DNA of 64,000 nucleotides from an uncultured Pelagibacteraceae bacterium (lineage in GTDB: Bacteria > Pseudomonadota > Alphaproteobacteria > Pelagibacterales > Pelagibacteraceae). Position numbers and translations under genes: made by a program. This document shows, in pieces, positions 49,015 to 58,550 of this stretch. How positions within the stretch are numbered: position 1 is the stretch's first letter; each line of letters starts with the position of its first letter. The notes below the pieces were generated by a model. It ran no database searches. It was not told the DNA's origin and saw only the letters and a list, made by a program, of their open reading frames with translations. The stretch covers positions 55,683-119,682 of the forward strand of contig CABYCY010000003.1 in the NCBI GenBank assembly GCA_902517615.1, written 5' to 3'.

Positions 49015-50045
49015 TTTTTTTTTAGAAATTTATTAAAATTTTTATATATAATTTCTGCGATTTTATTTGAGCCCTCAGGAGTGGTATGAACTAAATCATA
49101 AAAATTATTTTCGGAAAATTGATTTGTTTTATAAAGGTCAATACAAAAAATTTTATTTTTTCTACAATTATCTATTATTATTTTAGCAATTATTTTTTCT
49201 TTAGAAATGTAATCGATATTATCAACTGAATATACTTCACCATCTATAAGTTTAGATCTAAATGTTTTTTGAGTTATAAATACAGGTTTTGCATTTAGAT
49301 TTTTAGTTAAAAGTATTAATTTATCTAATCTTGCATTTAATTGTTTTATATTCTCATTATTAATTTCAATTTTTTCATTTGCTGGCTTGTAATTTATTTC
49401 CCTTTTTTTATGTCCAACATTTAATATATCTTGAGGAAAATAATATCGATAAATTAAATTATAAGTTTTATAAATTAATCCATTATTTTCTCTAATCCAC
49501 AATTTAACTTTTTGAGGAAAATTTAAATATTCATAACCATGGTCATATATATTTTTTGTATTTGAAAAATACTCATTAATACCAATATAAAAAAAAATAT
49601 ATTTTGTTTTAAATTTTTTAATTTTCGAAAACCAATTTTCAAAATTCCATAAATGACCATATGTTGATTGACCGTCTATACCAGCATTTACAACATCAAA
49701 GTTAAAATCTGGATTATTAGAATTAATTATGAATTCCAATTTTTCTGACCAAGTGTCTTTGGTTTCCAGATATCTTTGATCAGTTGTACTACCACCAACG
49801 GTTAAAATATCAATTTCATTTACTTTTTTTCTCAAACCTCGAAATCCGTATTTATCCTTTTTATAATTTATGATTTCTTTTCCCTCATAAATATTATTTT
49901 TATAGTGATAATTTGCTGAACAATGCAAATATCCACAATTTAATTTATTAATATATATTTTGTTGCCTAAGATTAGCTCTAGAAAAATTACCAAAAATAC
50001 AAACACTAAAATGTTTACTAACAATATTAAGTTTAATTTTTTCAT
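49011..50045 (-). CDS. SGNH/GDSL hydrolase-like membrane-anchored protein
   Basis: N-terminal TM, 'DILTVGGSTTDQRY', 'VVNAGIDGQSTYGHLW', 'FFYIGINEY', 'DLVHTTPEGSNKIA'. Confidence 0.8.
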   Translation of the reverse strand: MKKLNLILLVNILVFVFLVIFLELILGNKIYINKLNCGYLHCSANYHYKNNIYEGKEIINYKKDKYGFRGLRKKVNEIDILTVGGSTTDQRYLETKDTWSEKLEFIINSNNPDFNFDVVNAGIDGQSTYGHLWNFENWFSKIKKFKTKYIFFYIGINEYFSNTKNIYDHGYEYLNFPQKVKLWIRENNGLIYKTYNLIYRYYFPQDILNVGHKKREINYKPANEKIEINNENIKQLNARLDKLILLTKNLNAKPVFITQKTFRSKLIDGEVYSVDNIDYISKEKIIAKIIIDNCRKNKIFCIDLYKTNQFSENNFYDLVHTTPEGSNKIAEIIYKNFNKFLKKN

Positions 50046-50194
50046 TTATTTCAAATTTTTTAGTACTGAATAATATATATATGTATGAATAACTTTAAAT
50101 AATAAACGAACTCAACTAACGGTAAATACTATATAGAGATAAATAATCTTTAAAATTAAATTAATATAAAGGACTATTAATTTTAATTAATTTT

Positions 50195-51502
50195 ATGAAA
50201 GTTATAAATGACAATAGTTGTGGGTGGATAAATGATCTAATTCCAAGACATAATATTAAATCATTAGTAAAAAAAAAAGTTGAGTGCGATTGGCTAATTG
50301 TTGGAGCTGGTTATACAGGTTTGTCAGCTGCAAGAAAACTAGGTCAATTATATCCAAATGAAAAAGTTATATTAGTGGATGCCCAGTCAGCTGGTGAGGG
50401 AGCTAGTGGAAGAAATTCTGGTTATTTAGTAGACACTACTTTGAATGATGGTTTTACATCAAACAAAGAGATAGAAAATTATAAAAAAAAAACTGATATT
50501 TATGCTTTAGGAATAAATTGTGTCAAAAATTTTATTAAAGAATATCAGGTTGATTGTGATTGGAATGAATGTGGAAAATATTTTGCATCCTCTAAACCTA
50601 AAGACAAAAAAATTTTAAATAATTTTTCAGCTACGTTATCAAATTTAGGTTTTGAGCATAATTTATTAGAAGAAAAAGAATTATCAAATAGATTAGGTAC
50701 CAGCTTTTATAATATTGCACTTTACACCAAAGGTGGAATTTTATTACATCCAGGAAAACTTGTAAGATCAATGATCAATGCATTACCTAATAGTGTTGAG
50801 TTATATGAAAATTCTTCTTTATTAAGTTGGTCATCGACTAAAGATTATATTTCTTGCGATTTCAATAATGGAAAAATTACTACCAAAAAAATAATTTTTG
50901 CAACAAATGGATTTTTAAAGTCCTTAGGAATTAAAGAAAATTATAATTTCCCAATCACTTTAACAGCAAGCATAACAAGGCAGCTCACGGATGAAGAATT
51001 TAATACTATGGGTCAACCAAAAGAGTGGGGCGTTCTACCAGTTAGACCAATGGGTGCAACAATTAGAATGACTAAAGATAAAAGAATTTTAATAAGAAAC
51101 ACTGCAGAGGTTCATGACCCTTTAAATATGCCAGAGAAAATTTTAAAAAAAAGATCTAAAATACAAATGATTGGAATTAAAAAAAGATTTCCTTATTTAT
51201 CAGATGATATAATTCAATCTACATGGTCTGGCATAGTTTCAAGAACAAGAAATAGTTCTCAAATATTTGAAAAAATTAAAGAAAATATTTTTGTTGCCGG
51301 ATGTTATAACGGTTCTGGTATTGGTGTTGGTACATTATTTGGTGAGCAAATTGCAATTAAGGCCAGTGGCGAAAATTCTACTGAAATTGAAACTATTGAA
51401 AAAAGAAGAAGACCCACCTTATTACCTTCTGAGCCTTTTTTAAATTTTGGAATCAAAACAAGATTGTTATATGAACGTTTAAGAGCAAAATCAGAGATCT
51501 AA
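50195..51502 (+). CDS. FAD-dependent oxidoreductase (DAO family)
   Basis: WLIVGAGYTGLSAARKLGQLYPNEKVILVDAQSAGEGASGRNSGYL. Confidence 0.9.
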   Translation: MKVINDNSCGWINDLIPRHNIKSLVKKKVECDWLIVGAGYTGLSAARKLGQLYPNEKVILVDAQSAGEGASGRNSGYLVDTTLNDGFTSNKEIENYKKKTDIYALGINCVKNFIKEYQVDCDWNECGKYFASSKPKDKKILNNFSATLSNLGFEHNLLEEKELSNRLGTSFYNIALYTKGGILLHPGKLVRSMINALPNSVELYENSSLLSWSSTKDYISCDFNNGKITTKKIIFATNGFLKSLGIKENYNFPITLTASITRQLTDEEFNTMGQPKEWGVLPVRPMGATIRMTKDKRILIRNTAEVHDPLNMPEKILKKRSKIQMIGIKKRFPYLSDDIIQSTWSGIVSRTRNSSQIFEKIKENIFVAGCYNGSGIGVGTLFGEQIAIKASGENSTEIETIEKRRRPTLLPSEPFLNFGIKTRLLYERLRAKSEI

Positions 51503-52299
51503 TTTAATACCGACATCGGATCAAGTCTTGTTTGAAACCAATTAATTCTAAAATCAAGATGTGGTCCAGTAGATCTTCCTGTTGATCCAACTGTTCCAAT
51601 TATATCACCTTGATTTATTTGATCTCCAACTGAAACTAAAACATTTTCTAAATGAGAATAAATTGTGGATATTCCATGACCATGATCCATTATTACTGTT
51701 CCACCTGTATAATATAAATCATCTTGAGCCATTGTAACAATCCCCGATCCAGAGGATTTAATAATTGTTCCCTCTTTTGCAGCTATATCAATACCATAGT
51801 GAGGCCACCTAGGTTTACCATTTAAAATTCTTTGACTACCATAAACACCGCTTATTATTCCCTTAACAGGCATAATAAATTTTTCTTTGAAAAATTGTAA
51901 ATCAGAATTAATTGCTCTTGCTTCTCCTATTGCATTATTTTCTTTTTTAATTCTTTTATAAACATATTCTGGTGGTGTCACTTTGTTTTCAGCCAAACCA
52001 TCAATTCTTTGTATATTATATTTTCTTTTTAATACTTTTTTTATAATGATTGATTTTTCACCATTAATTATTTTTGTAAATGAAATATCGTATTTTTGAT
52101 CTCTATCTATACCAAAAACAAAAAAACCATCTTTAGAAACTTTTACCTCTTTTTTATCAACTAGTATTTTAGCTTTGTTATCTGTTTTACCCAAAATAAA
52201 ATGACCCTGAATAAATTTTCCTTGAAATTCAATTGCATTAACAGGTGATATAAAAATTAAAAAGACTAGAAAAAATCTATAAATTATTGAGCTGTCCAT
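51499..52299 (-). CDS. M23 family metallopeptidase
   Basis: GVYGSQRILNGKPRWPHYGIDIAAKEGT, MDHGHGISTIYSHL, GSTGRSTGPHLDFRI; signal peptide from the internal Met (ORF track start is upstream). Confidence 0.9.
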   Translation of the reverse strand: MDSSIIYRFFLVFLIFISPVNAIEFQGKFIQGHFILGKTDNKAKILVDKKEVKVSKDGFFVFGIDRDQKYDISFTKIINGEKSIIIKKVLKRKYNIQRIDGLAENKVTPPEYVYKRIKKENNAIGEARAINSDLQFFKEKFIMPVKGIISGVYGSQRILNGKPRWPHYGIDIAAKEGTIIKSSGSGIVTMAQDDLYYTGGTVIMDHGHGISTIYSHLENVLVSVGDQINQGDIIGTVGSTGRSTGPHLDFRINWFQTRLDPMSVLN

Positions 52300-53042
52300 C
52301 CACCGTCTATAATTATTGATGTGCCTGTAATCATTGAAGAAGCTGATGATGCTAAAAAACATACAGTTGTTGCTACATCGCTCTCTGAAGCAGCTTTTCC
52401 CATAGGAATATTTCCAAGAGCTAATTTTTTAAATTTTTTATTTTTAAAAAATTTTTTAACCATAGGTGTTTCTACAAAAGTAGGAGCAACAGTATTTACT
52501 CGTATATTTTTTTTTGCTAACTCAACGCCCATACCTTTGGTTAAACCCTCAATTCCAAATTTTGTCATATTGTATACATTTCTACCACCCATACCTACAT
52601 GACCAAGTTGAGATGACATATTTATGATTGATCCAGGTCTTTTTCTATTTTTAAGCATTTTTTTTACCACAAGTTGAGCAACATTAAATGCTGCCTTTAG
52701 ATTTAGGTCTACTAAATAATTCATATTTTCTTGTTTAATTTTTTCAAAAGCTTCTGGAATATTTGTCCCAGCATTATTTACCAGCACATCAATAAATTTA
52801 ATTTTTTCTAAATTTTTTTTTAAATCTTCATAATTCATTACATCACAAGTTACTTTAATTATTTTCCCTTTAATTTTTTTAATTTCTTTTTCTAGTTTAT
52901 TTAAATCTGAAGGAGTTCTACTTAAAGCAATTATTGTTGCTCCAGCTTCGGCTAAGGCAATTGAACAAGCTCTCCCCAAGCCTTTACCAGCACCAGTTAC
53001 TAATGCATATTTGTTTTTAAGATTTATTTTTTGAAGGTACAT
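52284..53042 (-). CDS. SDR family oxidoreductase
   Basis: VTGAGKGLGRACSIALAEAGA, NNAGTNIP, YNMTKFGIEGLTKG, IIDGGWTAQ. Confidence 0.92.
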   Translation of the reverse strand: MYLQKINLKNKYALVTGAGKGLGRACSIALAEAGATIIALSRTPSDLNKLEKEIKKIKGKIIKVTCDVMNYEDLKKNLEKIKFIDVLVNNAGTNIPEAFEKIKQENMNYLVDLNLKAAFNVAQLVVKKMLKNRKRPGSIINMSSQLGHVGMGGRNVYNMTKFGIEGLTKGMGVELAKKNIRVNTVAPTFVETPMVKKFFKNKKFKKLALGNIPMGKAASESDVATTVCFLASSASSMITGTSIIIDGGWTAQ

Positions 53043-53635
53043 TACAAGAATAATATTTTAATATCTGTGTAAATCAACTCAACAGCAACTATTAATATTG
53101 CAAGTAAACCAGCCCAAGCGATCCATTTATATTCTTTTATCCATTTAGATATTAGGTTTGCAGCAGTTGCCATTAAAATAATTGATAAAACTAGGCCAAA
53201 AACAAGTAAAGTGTAATGTTCACCAGCAGCACCAGCTACTCCTAAAACATTATCTAAACTCATAGTAAAATCAGCTAACAGTATTGTCCAAATAGCTTTT
53301 AAAAAGTTAGAATTGTCTACCTTAATATCCTCTTCCTCTGTAGAACCTTTTATTACATCAACATAAAGTTTGTAAACTATGTAAAGTAATAACAAGCCAC
53401 CAAGAAGCCTTAGTCCAGTAATTTGAAGAAGATAGGCAGTTAGTAAAGTTAAAATTATTCTTAATACAACCGCACCACCAATTCCCCAAAAAATAATTTT
53501 TTTACGTTGATCTATTGGAAATTTAGATGCAACCATTCCAATTATTATTGCATTATCTCCAGCTAAAACTAAATCAATAAAAATAATTTGACCTAAAATT
53601 GTTAGTTGTTCTGGTGAAAGTAATTCTGCAAACAT
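53042..53635 (-). CDS. TerC family integral membrane protein
   Basis: IDLVLAGDNAIIIGMVASKFPIDQRKKIIFWGIGGAVVLR, LADFTMSLDNVLGVAGAA. Confidence 0.92.
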   Translation of the reverse strand: MFAELLSPEQLTILGQIIFIDLVLAGDNAIIIGMVASKFPIDQRKKIIFWGIGGAVVLRIILTLLTAYLLQITGLRLLGGLLLLYIVYKLYVDVIKGSTEEEDIKVDNSNFLKAIWTILLADFTMSLDNVLGVAGAAGEHYTLLVFGLVLSIILMATAANLISKWIKEYKWIAWAGLLAILIVAVELIYTDIKILFL

Positions 53636-55233
53636 TATCTATTAAGTATTAAGTCTGCACCTTTTTCTGCAATCATTATTGTTGGAGCGTTAGTGTTTCC
53701 TGATGTAATATAAGGCATGACTGAAGCATCAATTATTCTTAAATTTTCTAAACCATGCACTTTTAGTTTATCAGACACAACGCTACTTTCATCATTACCC
53801 ATTCTACAAGTGCTTACAGGATGAAAAATAGTGTTAGCAAATTTTCCAGCTTCTATTGCTAATTGCTCGTTATCTGTGATTTCAATACCTGGTCTTAATT
53901 CTTCAGGTTGATATTCTTTATAAGCTTTTGATTCCATTACTATTTTTCTTACAATTTTTAATGATTTTCCAGCAATCTGTCTATCTTCATCAGTAGAAAG
54001 ATAGTTCATTTTTATTTTTGGAGGAATTCTTGTATCTGAAGATTTTAATTCAATCGAACCTCTGCTCGTCGGTCTTACATTTGTAATAGTTGGAGTAAAT
54101 GCAGGAAATTTATGTAAAACAGATTTTCCAAGTAAGTCGGTACTTGCAGGTGAAATATGAAATTGAAGGTTTGGAGTTTCTAGATGTTCATCACTTTTTA
54201 CAAACCCACAAACATAACTAGCTCCTACTGTTAGCGGGCCGCTTCTTGTAATTAAAAATTTTAAAGCAGATATAACTTTTTTTGGAAAACTATAATAAAT
54301 ATCATTTAAAGTTTCTAAATTTTTTACTTTATAGACTGGTCTTAACATTAAATGATCAACTAAATTTTGACCAATTCCATTATGTTCTTTTATCACTTCA
54401 ATTCCATTGTCTCTAAGAAGTTTGCCAGGCCCAATACCTGATGCTTGTAATATATGTGGTGAACCTATTGTGCCAGCACTTAATACAATTTCTGAATTTG
54501 CTTCTACTGAATTTAATTTTTCACCTGACCAGTAATTTACTTTTTTTGCTTTTTTATTTTCAAATTCAATATTTTTTATATGCGCTTTTGTAATGATTTT
54601 TAAGTTTTTTCTTTTTTTTACAGGATTTAAATAACCTACAGCTGTGCTACATCTAAAACCATTCTTAATTGTAAAAGGAAAATATCCCATTCCTTCATTA
54701 TCACCATTGTTAAAATCTTCTGTTTTTCTATAGCCAAATTCATCTGCAGCTTTAAGAAATAAATCTAAAACTTTGAAAGTTGCTCTTATTTTTTCTACTT
54801 TAATAGGTCCACCAGATCCATGGTATTCATTTTCTCCAAATTGAAAATCTTCAGATTTTTTAAAATAAGGCAAAACATCATCCCAAGACCAACCTACATT
54901 ACCAAGCTGTCTCCAATAATTATAATCATTGGATTGACCTCTTATATAAAGCATTCCGTTGATTGATGAACTGCCCCCTAAAGTTTTGCCTCTTGGGTAA
55001 ACCATTTTTCTATTATCACAGTTTGGCTCTTCTTCTGTATTGAAACACCAATCAGTTTCAGGGTTATGCATTGTTTTAAAATAACCTCCTGGAATATGTA
55101 TCCATGGATTTGTGTCTTTTCCTCCAGCTTCAAGAAGTAAAACTTTATTACTTGGGTTTTCTGACAATCTATTTGCTAAAACACAACCCGCAGAACCTGC
55201 TCCAATAATTATATAATCAAAATTTTCCATCAA
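53635..55233 (-). CDS. GMC family oxidoreductase (choline dehydrogenase-like)
   Basis: YIIIGAGSAGCVLANRLSENPSNKVLLLEAGG, GKTLGGSSSINGMLYIRGQ, HPVSTCRMGND, ASVMPYITSGNTNAPTIMIAEKGAD. Confidence 0.93.
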   Translation of the reverse strand: MMENFDYIIIGAGSAGCVLANRLSENPSNKVLLLEAGGKDTNPWIHIPGGYFKTMHNPETDWCFNTEEEPNCDNRKMVYPRGKTLGGSSSINGMLYIRGQSNDYNYWRQLGNVGWSWDDVLPYFKKSEDFQFGENEYHGSGGPIKVEKIRATFKVLDLFLKAADEFGYRKTEDFNNGDNEGMGYFPFTIKNGFRCSTAVGYLNPVKKRKNLKIITKAHIKNIEFENKKAKKVNYWSGEKLNSVEANSEIVLSAGTIGSPHILQASGIGPGKLLRDNGIEVIKEHNGIGQNLVDHLMLRPVYKVKNLETLNDIYYSFPKKVISALKFLITRSGPLTVGASYVCGFVKSDEHLETPNLQFHISPASTDLLGKSVLHKFPAFTPTITNVRPTSRGSIELKSSDTRIPPKIKMNYLSTDEDRQIAGKSLKIVRKIVMESKAYKEYQPEELRPGIEITDNEQLAIEAGKFANTIFHPVSTCRMGNDESSVVSDKLKVHGLENLRIIDASVMPYITSGNTNAPTIMIAEKGADLILNR

Positions 55234-55405
55234 ACTTCACTTTATAAGCATTAAAAGCTTAAATTCCAGTATTACCGACATCTCTATATTATTTTAGAAT
55301 AGTTACAATGTGTAAAAAAATTGAACATAATCTCATATTAACACTTGTTTTAATTTTTTTTTTTTGAGAAACTTCTTTTTTTAAAAAACAACGAGAGGGA
55401 AATAA

Positions 55406-56500
55406 ATGAAAAAAATCATTTCAATGTTATTTGCTGTAACTTTAGTATTTGGATTTATATCTAATGCTAATGCTGCAAAAACACTAAAATGTCAGACAGT
55501 TTTGAATGCTAAAGGTGACGAAGTCGTTATGCTTAAAGACTTTACTGACACAGTAACAAAGTTAACTCAAGGTTCTCTTAAGTTTGAAATTATGCCAGCA
55601 GGTTCAGTTGTTGGTGTTAAAGAAACTTTAGATGCCGTTGATAAAGGTTTAATTGATTGCGGTTTTGCATGGACACACTATTGGTCAGGTGAACACCCAG
55701 CTGCAATGTTATTTGGTTCTCCAGTAGCAGGTGCAGGTGTAGGTATTGACAATATTGCTTTCTTATCTTGGTTTTTATCAGGCGGCGGCGAGCAATTATA
55801 TGATCAACTTTGGAAAGAGATGAACAGAAACATCAAAGGCTTTATGCTTCAACCTGTTGGACCAGAAGCTTTAGGATGGTTTCCAGAACCAATAAAAAAT
55901 ATGGATGATTTCAGAAAATTAAAATTCCGAACTCCTCCAGGAATTCCAGGACAAACATACAAAGATATCGGTATTGCTTCTGTAGCAATGGGTGGTGGAG
56001 ATATTCTACCAGCTCTTGAAGCGGGAACAATCGATGCTGCTGAATGGTGTTGTCCAAAACCTGATATGGTATTTGGTTTTCAAAAAGTATTAAAGCACTA
56101 TTATCTACAAGGCTTACACCAAGTAGTAGTAAATGCTGACTTTTACATAACTGGAACAACATATGAGAAATTTTCAGAACATGAGAAAAATTCTATAAAA
56201 GTTGCAGCTGATGCATCATTAATGAAATCTCTAGCAAGAAGAATTCTTGTTAATGGAGAAGCTTTACATGAATTGACAACTAAACATGGTGTTCAACTTC
56301 ATGATACTCCGAAAGATTACTTCGTTGAATATATGGCAGCAGCAAATGCTACACTAAATAAAAATGCAGAAAAAAATGCATTCTTTAAAAAGGTGTGGGA
56401 TTCTCAGAAAAAATTTGCTGATACAGCGGTTCCTTTCTGGTCAGGTGCTCAAATGTCTAATGCGCAGCTAGGTATGGCTCACGCAGCAACATTAAAGTAG
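55406..56500 (+). CDS. TRAP transporter substrate-binding protein (DctP family)
   Basis: Signal peptide; 'LEAGTIDAAEWCCPKPDMVFGFQKVLKHYYLQGLHQ'. Confidence 0.93.
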   Translation: MKKIISMLFAVTLVFGFISNANAAKTLKCQTVLNAKGDEVVMLKDFTDTVTKLTQGSLKFEIMPAGSVVGVKETLDAVDKGLIDCGFAWTHYWSGEHPAAMLFGSPVAGAGVGIDNIAFLSWFLSGGGEQLYDQLWKEMNRNIKGFMLQPVGPEALGWFPEPIKNMDDFRKLKFRTPPGIPGQTYKDIGIASVAMGGGDILPALEAGTIDAAEWCCPKPDMVFGFQKVLKHYYLQGLHQVVVNADFYITGTTYEKFSEHEKNSIKVAADASLMKSLARRILVNGEALHELTTKHGVQLHDTPKDYFVEYMAAANATLNKNAEKNAFFKKVWDSQKKFADTAVPFWSGAQMSNAQLGMAHAATLK

Positions 56501-56523
56501 AATTAAGCAATATATTAATTATA

Positions 56524-56562
56524 ACTAAAGCGATCTTAAGATCGATCGCTTTAGTTTTTTTT
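56524..56562 (+). terminator. strong rho-independent terminator inside the TRAP operon
   Basis: ACTAAAGCGATC-ttaagatc-GATCGCTTTAGT perfect 12-bp stem followed by a T-run. Confidence 0.88.
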
Positions 56563-56576
56563 TAAAGAATTAAAAT

Positions 56577-57191
56577 ATGACAAACGAGCCTTCAAAATTA
56601 GATATTTCAGATGAAATGATTGCTGAGAGGCGAGGCGGCTCAGGCAAAATGCCTGAAAATATGCCAAAATGGATGTCATTATCAATCACAAAAATAGATT
56701 TATTTAGTAAGTGGGTTGGAAATGTTGTTTGTTGGATAACAATACCACTGATTTTAGGAATGGTTTATGAAGTTTTTGCGAGAAAATTATTTCTTGCTCC
56801 AACTATATGGGCTTATGACATGAGTAGATTTTTATATGGAGCTCTTTTTATGTTGGGTGCAGGTTATGCTTTATCAAAAGGAGTTCATATTAGAGCTGAT
56901 TTTTTATATAGAAATTTTAAAACAAAAACCCAAGGTATAATTGATTTTTGGCTTTATTTGCTATTTTATTTTCCAGGATTAATTGTTTTTTTATATATGA
57001 CAACTGGATTTGTTCAGGAGTCTATAATGAGGGGTGAAAGAGGTATGGATACAACATGGATGCCTTATATGTGGCCAATAAAATCATGTTTATTAATTGG
57101 AATAATATTTTTACTTATTCAAGGTGTTTCGGAATTATTAAAAAGTTATTGGGCCTCAACCAAAGGTGAGTGGCCTGGAGAAGAAAAATAA
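56577..57191 (+). CDS. TRAP transporter small permease (DctQ)
   Basis: 4-TM DctQ-like protein between DctP and DctM genes. Confidence 0.88.
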   Translation: MTNEPSKLDISDEMIAERRGGSGKMPENMPKWMSLSITKIDLFSKWVGNVVCWITIPLILGMVYEVFARKLFLAPTIWAYDMSRFLYGALFMLGAGYALSKGVHIRADFLYRNFKTKTQGIIDFWLYLLFYFPGLIVFLYMTTGFVQESIMRGERGMDTTWMPYMWPIKSCLLIGIIFLLIQGVSELLKSYWASTKGEWPGEEK

Positions 57192-58525
57192 TGTTATCAG
57201 AATTTATCGATCCAGCAATTTTAGGTTTTATTTTAATTGGAGTAATGTTGTTTTCTATATTTGTTGGTTTTCCAATATCTTTTACTCTAATTTTTTTAGG
57301 TTTCGTTTTTGGATATTTAGGCTTTGGAAAATTAGTATTTTATTTGATGACTTTACAGTTTTCAATGGTAATGACTGAACAAACCCTCGCTGCTGTTCCA
57401 CTCTTTGTATTTATGGGAATAATGATGGAGCAGGCAGGCTTAATGGAAAGATTGTTTTCAGCCTTTCAATTAATGTTGGCTAAAGTTAGAGGCTCACTTT
57501 ATTATGCTGTATTGTTTGTATCAGTAGTATTTGCGGCTGCTACTGGTATTGTAGGTGCTTCTGTAACGATACTTGGAATTATGGCGGCAAAATCAATGAA
57601 TAAATCTGGTTATAATGTTAGGTTGGCAGCTGGAACTATAACAGCTGGGGGAACTTTAGGTATTTTAATTCCACCCAGTATTATGCTTGTTGTAATGGGT
57701 CCAATTATGGAAATTCCTGTTACTGATTTATTTGCAGCAGCAATAATACCAGGAATTTTACTTGCATCACTTTATGCGGGTTATGTAACCATAAGATGCT
57801 GGATGGATCCAAGTTTAGGTCCGGTTTTGCCACCTGAATTAAGAGCTACAAACATGATGGCAGTTTGGAAAGAATTTTTTATAGGATTAGTTCCACCTGC
57901 ATTATTAGTGTTTGCGGCACTTGGGAGTATTCTATTTGGATATGCAACACCCACAGAAGCAGCTGGTTGTGGTGCCATGGGTTCATTACTATTAGCTTTA
58001 GGATATAAAAAACTAACTCTTAAAAAACTTCAGGACGCTTTAGTTAAAACTTTAGAAATTTCAGCCTTGATTATGGTTTTAGTAGCTGCTTCAAATTTTT
58101 TCGGTGCAGTTTTTTCAAGACTTGGAACTCCAATGTTATTAACTGACTTTTTATTAAATCTTGAAATGAATAAATATTTAATTTTAGCAATTATTATGGG
58201 AATGATTTTTCTTTTAGGATGGCCTTTAGAATGGGTTCCGATTGTAATGATTATTGTTCCAATAATTTTACCATTAGTTGAAGCTTTAGAGTTTAATTTG
58301 ACGTGGTTTGCTATACTAGTTGCAGTTAATCTTCAGACCGCCTGGCTTTCACCTCCTGTTGCATTATCCGCGTATTTTCTAAAAGGCGTGGTTCCAGAAT
58401 GGGATTTAAAAGATATCTATTACGGAATGATGCAATTTATGGTTATTCAAGTAATTGGCTTAATATTAATAATTACGTTTCCTAAAATTGCTCTTTGGTT
58501 ACCAACTGTCTTATATGGACAGTAG
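57191..58525 (+). CDS. TRAP transporter large permease (DctM)
   Basis: FPISFTLIFLGFVFGYLG, GTLGILIPPSIMLVVMGPIMEI, GWPLEWVPIVMIIVPIILP; TAATG overlap with dctQ; ORF track begins 21 nt earlier. Confidence 0.93.
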   Translation: MLSEFIDPAILGFILIGVMLFSIFVGFPISFTLIFLGFVFGYLGFGKLVFYLMTLQFSMVMTEQTLAAVPLFVFMGIMMEQAGLMERLFSAFQLMLAKVRGSLYYAVLFVSVVFAAATGIVGASVTILGIMAAKSMNKSGYNVRLAAGTITAGGTLGILIPPSIMLVVMGPIMEIPVTDLFAAAIIPGILLASLYAGYVTIRCWMDPSLGPVLPPELRATNMMAVWKEFFIGLVPPALLVFAALGSILFGYATPTEAAGCGAMGSLLLALGYKKLTLKKLQDALVKTLEISALIMVLVAASNFFGAVFSRLGTPMLLTDFLLNLEMNKYLILAIIMGMIFLLGWPLEWVPIVMIIVPIILPLVEALEFNLTWFAILVAVNLQTAWLSPPVALSAYFLKGVVPEWDLKDIYYGMMQFMVIQVIGLILIITFPKIALWLPTVLYGQ

Positions 58526-58550
58526 ATTTTATTAGTTTAAAATAAGTTTA

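Noticed and set aside
52321-52602. 93-aa plus-strand ORF
   Set aside because: Antisense to an SDR gene
55245-55261. TAAGC-N7-GCTTA repeat upstream of dctP
   Set aside because: Short arms and AT-rich context; insufficient to call an operator
57166-57378. 70-aa plus-strand ORF overlapping dctM
   Set aside because: Out-of-frame shadow of dctM, Phe/Trp/Tyr-rich translation
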